The notes under the pieces are model-generated. The model worked only from the letters and a program-made list of their open reading frames with translations, did no database searches and had not been told where the DNA came from. From Caldisericum exile_A (GTDB lineage: Bacteria > Caldisericota > Caldisericia > Caldisericales > Caldisericaceae), in NCBI RefSeq assembly GCF_047785965.1, contig NZ_JBLOBF010000016.1, positions 1 to 23,105 of the forward strand: a DNA stretch of 23,105 nt, in the 5' to 3' direction. This document shows positions 22,497 to 23,105 of this stretch, piece by piece (position 1 is the stretch's first letter; every line of letters begins with the position of its first letter). Made by a program: the position numbers and the translations under genes.

Positions 22497-23036
22497 TTAT
22501 CTTCTCTCAACAGAAATTACAGTAAATCCATCCTTAAATTCTGCGATTGCATGAGTTTTTGCGTCTATTAGTTTTGCAAAAGCACCCGCAAGAACTCCTC
22601 TAAGAAAATTGTTTGTTGGTTTTGCTCCATTTAGAAGTGCCGATTCACTCTCAAAGTCGTTAATGATTTTCACAAGGAGCTTTCCTCTTTCTAAAGACAT
22701 TTCAAGTATTTGAGGAATTCCCCATCCAGTAAAAAATGTTGTTATAGCTGCTACAAAATGAGGAACAATCTCTTTTGGTATTCCTAAATTTATGTATCTT
22801 TCGGCAACTCTTTCACCATAGCTATAACCAAACCAGTAAACGAATTCTTGTGCCATACGTTCACCCATGATTGCCCCTGTCGATTTGATAATGTATTCTG
22901 GGAATGCTTCCACATCCATTAAAATCCAACGTTTATTAAAAAGAATAATTTTGCCTTCATCGTTTGTTAGTTTATTTGATGGGTCTATTCCAACTTGTTT
23001 TAGAATAGCTTCGTACTGTTTCATTAGTTCTTCCAT
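22497..23036 (-). CDS. V4R-like (4-vinyl reductase-type) small-molecule binding domain protein
   Basis: The 179-residue soluble protein has a helix pair (TGAIMGERMAQEFVYWFGYSYGERVAERY, then VPHFVAAITTFFTGWGIPQILEM) and a C-terminal beta segment (LLVKIINDFESE, then NNFLRGVLAGAFAKLIDAKTHAIAEFKDGFTVISV). This layout resembles V4R domains, which bind small hydrophobic ligands. The usual C-terminal cysteines of zinc-binding V4R proteins are not seen. The family call is tentative. Ribosome binding site GGAGGT precedes the ATG. A consensus promoter with a palindrome lies just upstream. Confidence 0.55.
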   Translation of the reverse strand: MEELMKQYEAILKQVGIDPSNKLTNDEGKIILFNKRWILMDVEAFPEYIIKSTGAIMGERMAQEFVYWFGYSYGERVAERYINLGIPKEIVPHFVAAITTFFTGWGIPQILEMSLERGKLLVKIINDFESESALLNGAKPTNNFLRGVLAGAFAKLIDAKTHAIAEFKDGFTVISVERR

Positions 23037-23066
23037 TTTAACCTCCGTAATTAAATCATCACAAAC

Positions 23067-23091
23067 AAGATATTTTAATAAAAAATATCTT
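23067..23091. promoter_or_regulatory. 25-bp palindromic operator candidate upstream of the V4R-like gene
   Basis: AAGATATTTT (23067-23076) and AAAATATCTT (23082-23091) are perfect 10-base arms around AATAA. The palindrome covers the -10 box and most of the spacer, which suits a repressor site. Confidence 0.55.
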
Positions 23092-23100
23092 TTTTGTCAA
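23072..23100 (-). promoter_or_regulatory. Promoter of the V4R-like gene
   Basis: On the minus strand TTGACA (23100-23095), exactly 17 bases, then TAAAAT (23077-23072). This is the best consensus promoter in the window. The start would be near 23065, giving a leader of about 29 bases with a GGAGGT site. Confidence 0.75.
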
Positions 23101-23105
23101 TATAT

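Overview
This 23.1 kb window is AT-rich bacterial chromosome, densely packed, with many overlapping or abutting genes and strong AGGAGG-type ribosome binding sites. The proteins are rich in Lys, Glu, Ile and Phe. Low GC, a class II photolyase, a DUF523-DUF1722 fusion, GerMN and stalk-domain surface proteins and several apparently leaderless genes suggest a thermophilic or anaerobic lineage such as Caldisericum or another deep-branching phylum. That assignment is inference from composition and family content; no rRNA is present to test it.

Layout. (1) 1-910: 3' part of a sugar-type ABC solute-binding protein with a terminator. (2) 1023-3503: a large secreted beta-propeller protein with InlB-like repeats and a C-terminal stalk domain. 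(3) 3583-6130: the operon rplU-rpmA-obg-nadD, led by a short structured leader that can be drawn in two mutually exclusive folds, one of which masks the rplU ribosome binding site. (4) 6103-8734: a DUF523-DUF1722 protein (minus) diverging from a tiny Lys-rich protein and a class II photolyase (plus). (5) ispE (minus), then a nested hairpin at 9631-9722. (6) 9705-15205 (minus): five-gene overlapping operon plsY, GerMN-domain protein, YtcJ-type amidohydrolase, divergent DnaB-like helicase, cinA-type protein. It diverges from an ECF sigma factor and its likely anti-sigma partner (15238-16412) at a promoter whose -10 element is a perfect palindrome. (7) 16499-19335: a polar amino acid ABC transporter (binding protein, permease, ATPase, permease). 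(8) a Ddl-like ATP-grasp enzyme (minus). (9) 20484-21060: a non-coding mosaic of at least three hairpin repeat families. (10) L,D-transpeptidase and gamma-carbonic anhydrase-like genes. (11) a V4R-like protein (minus) with a consensus promoter that holds a 25-bp palindrome.

The most distinctive signals are non-coding. The repeat mosaic has five hairpin copies whose basal stems differ in sequence but remain complementary. The rplU leader looks like an autoregulatory switch. There are symmetric divergent promoters, and several genes have a -10 box only 6 to 16 bases before the start codon with no ribosome binding site. No IS element, CRISPR array, tRNA or rRNA was seen. The 204 bases at 22293-22496 hold only a weak hairpin (22357-22372).
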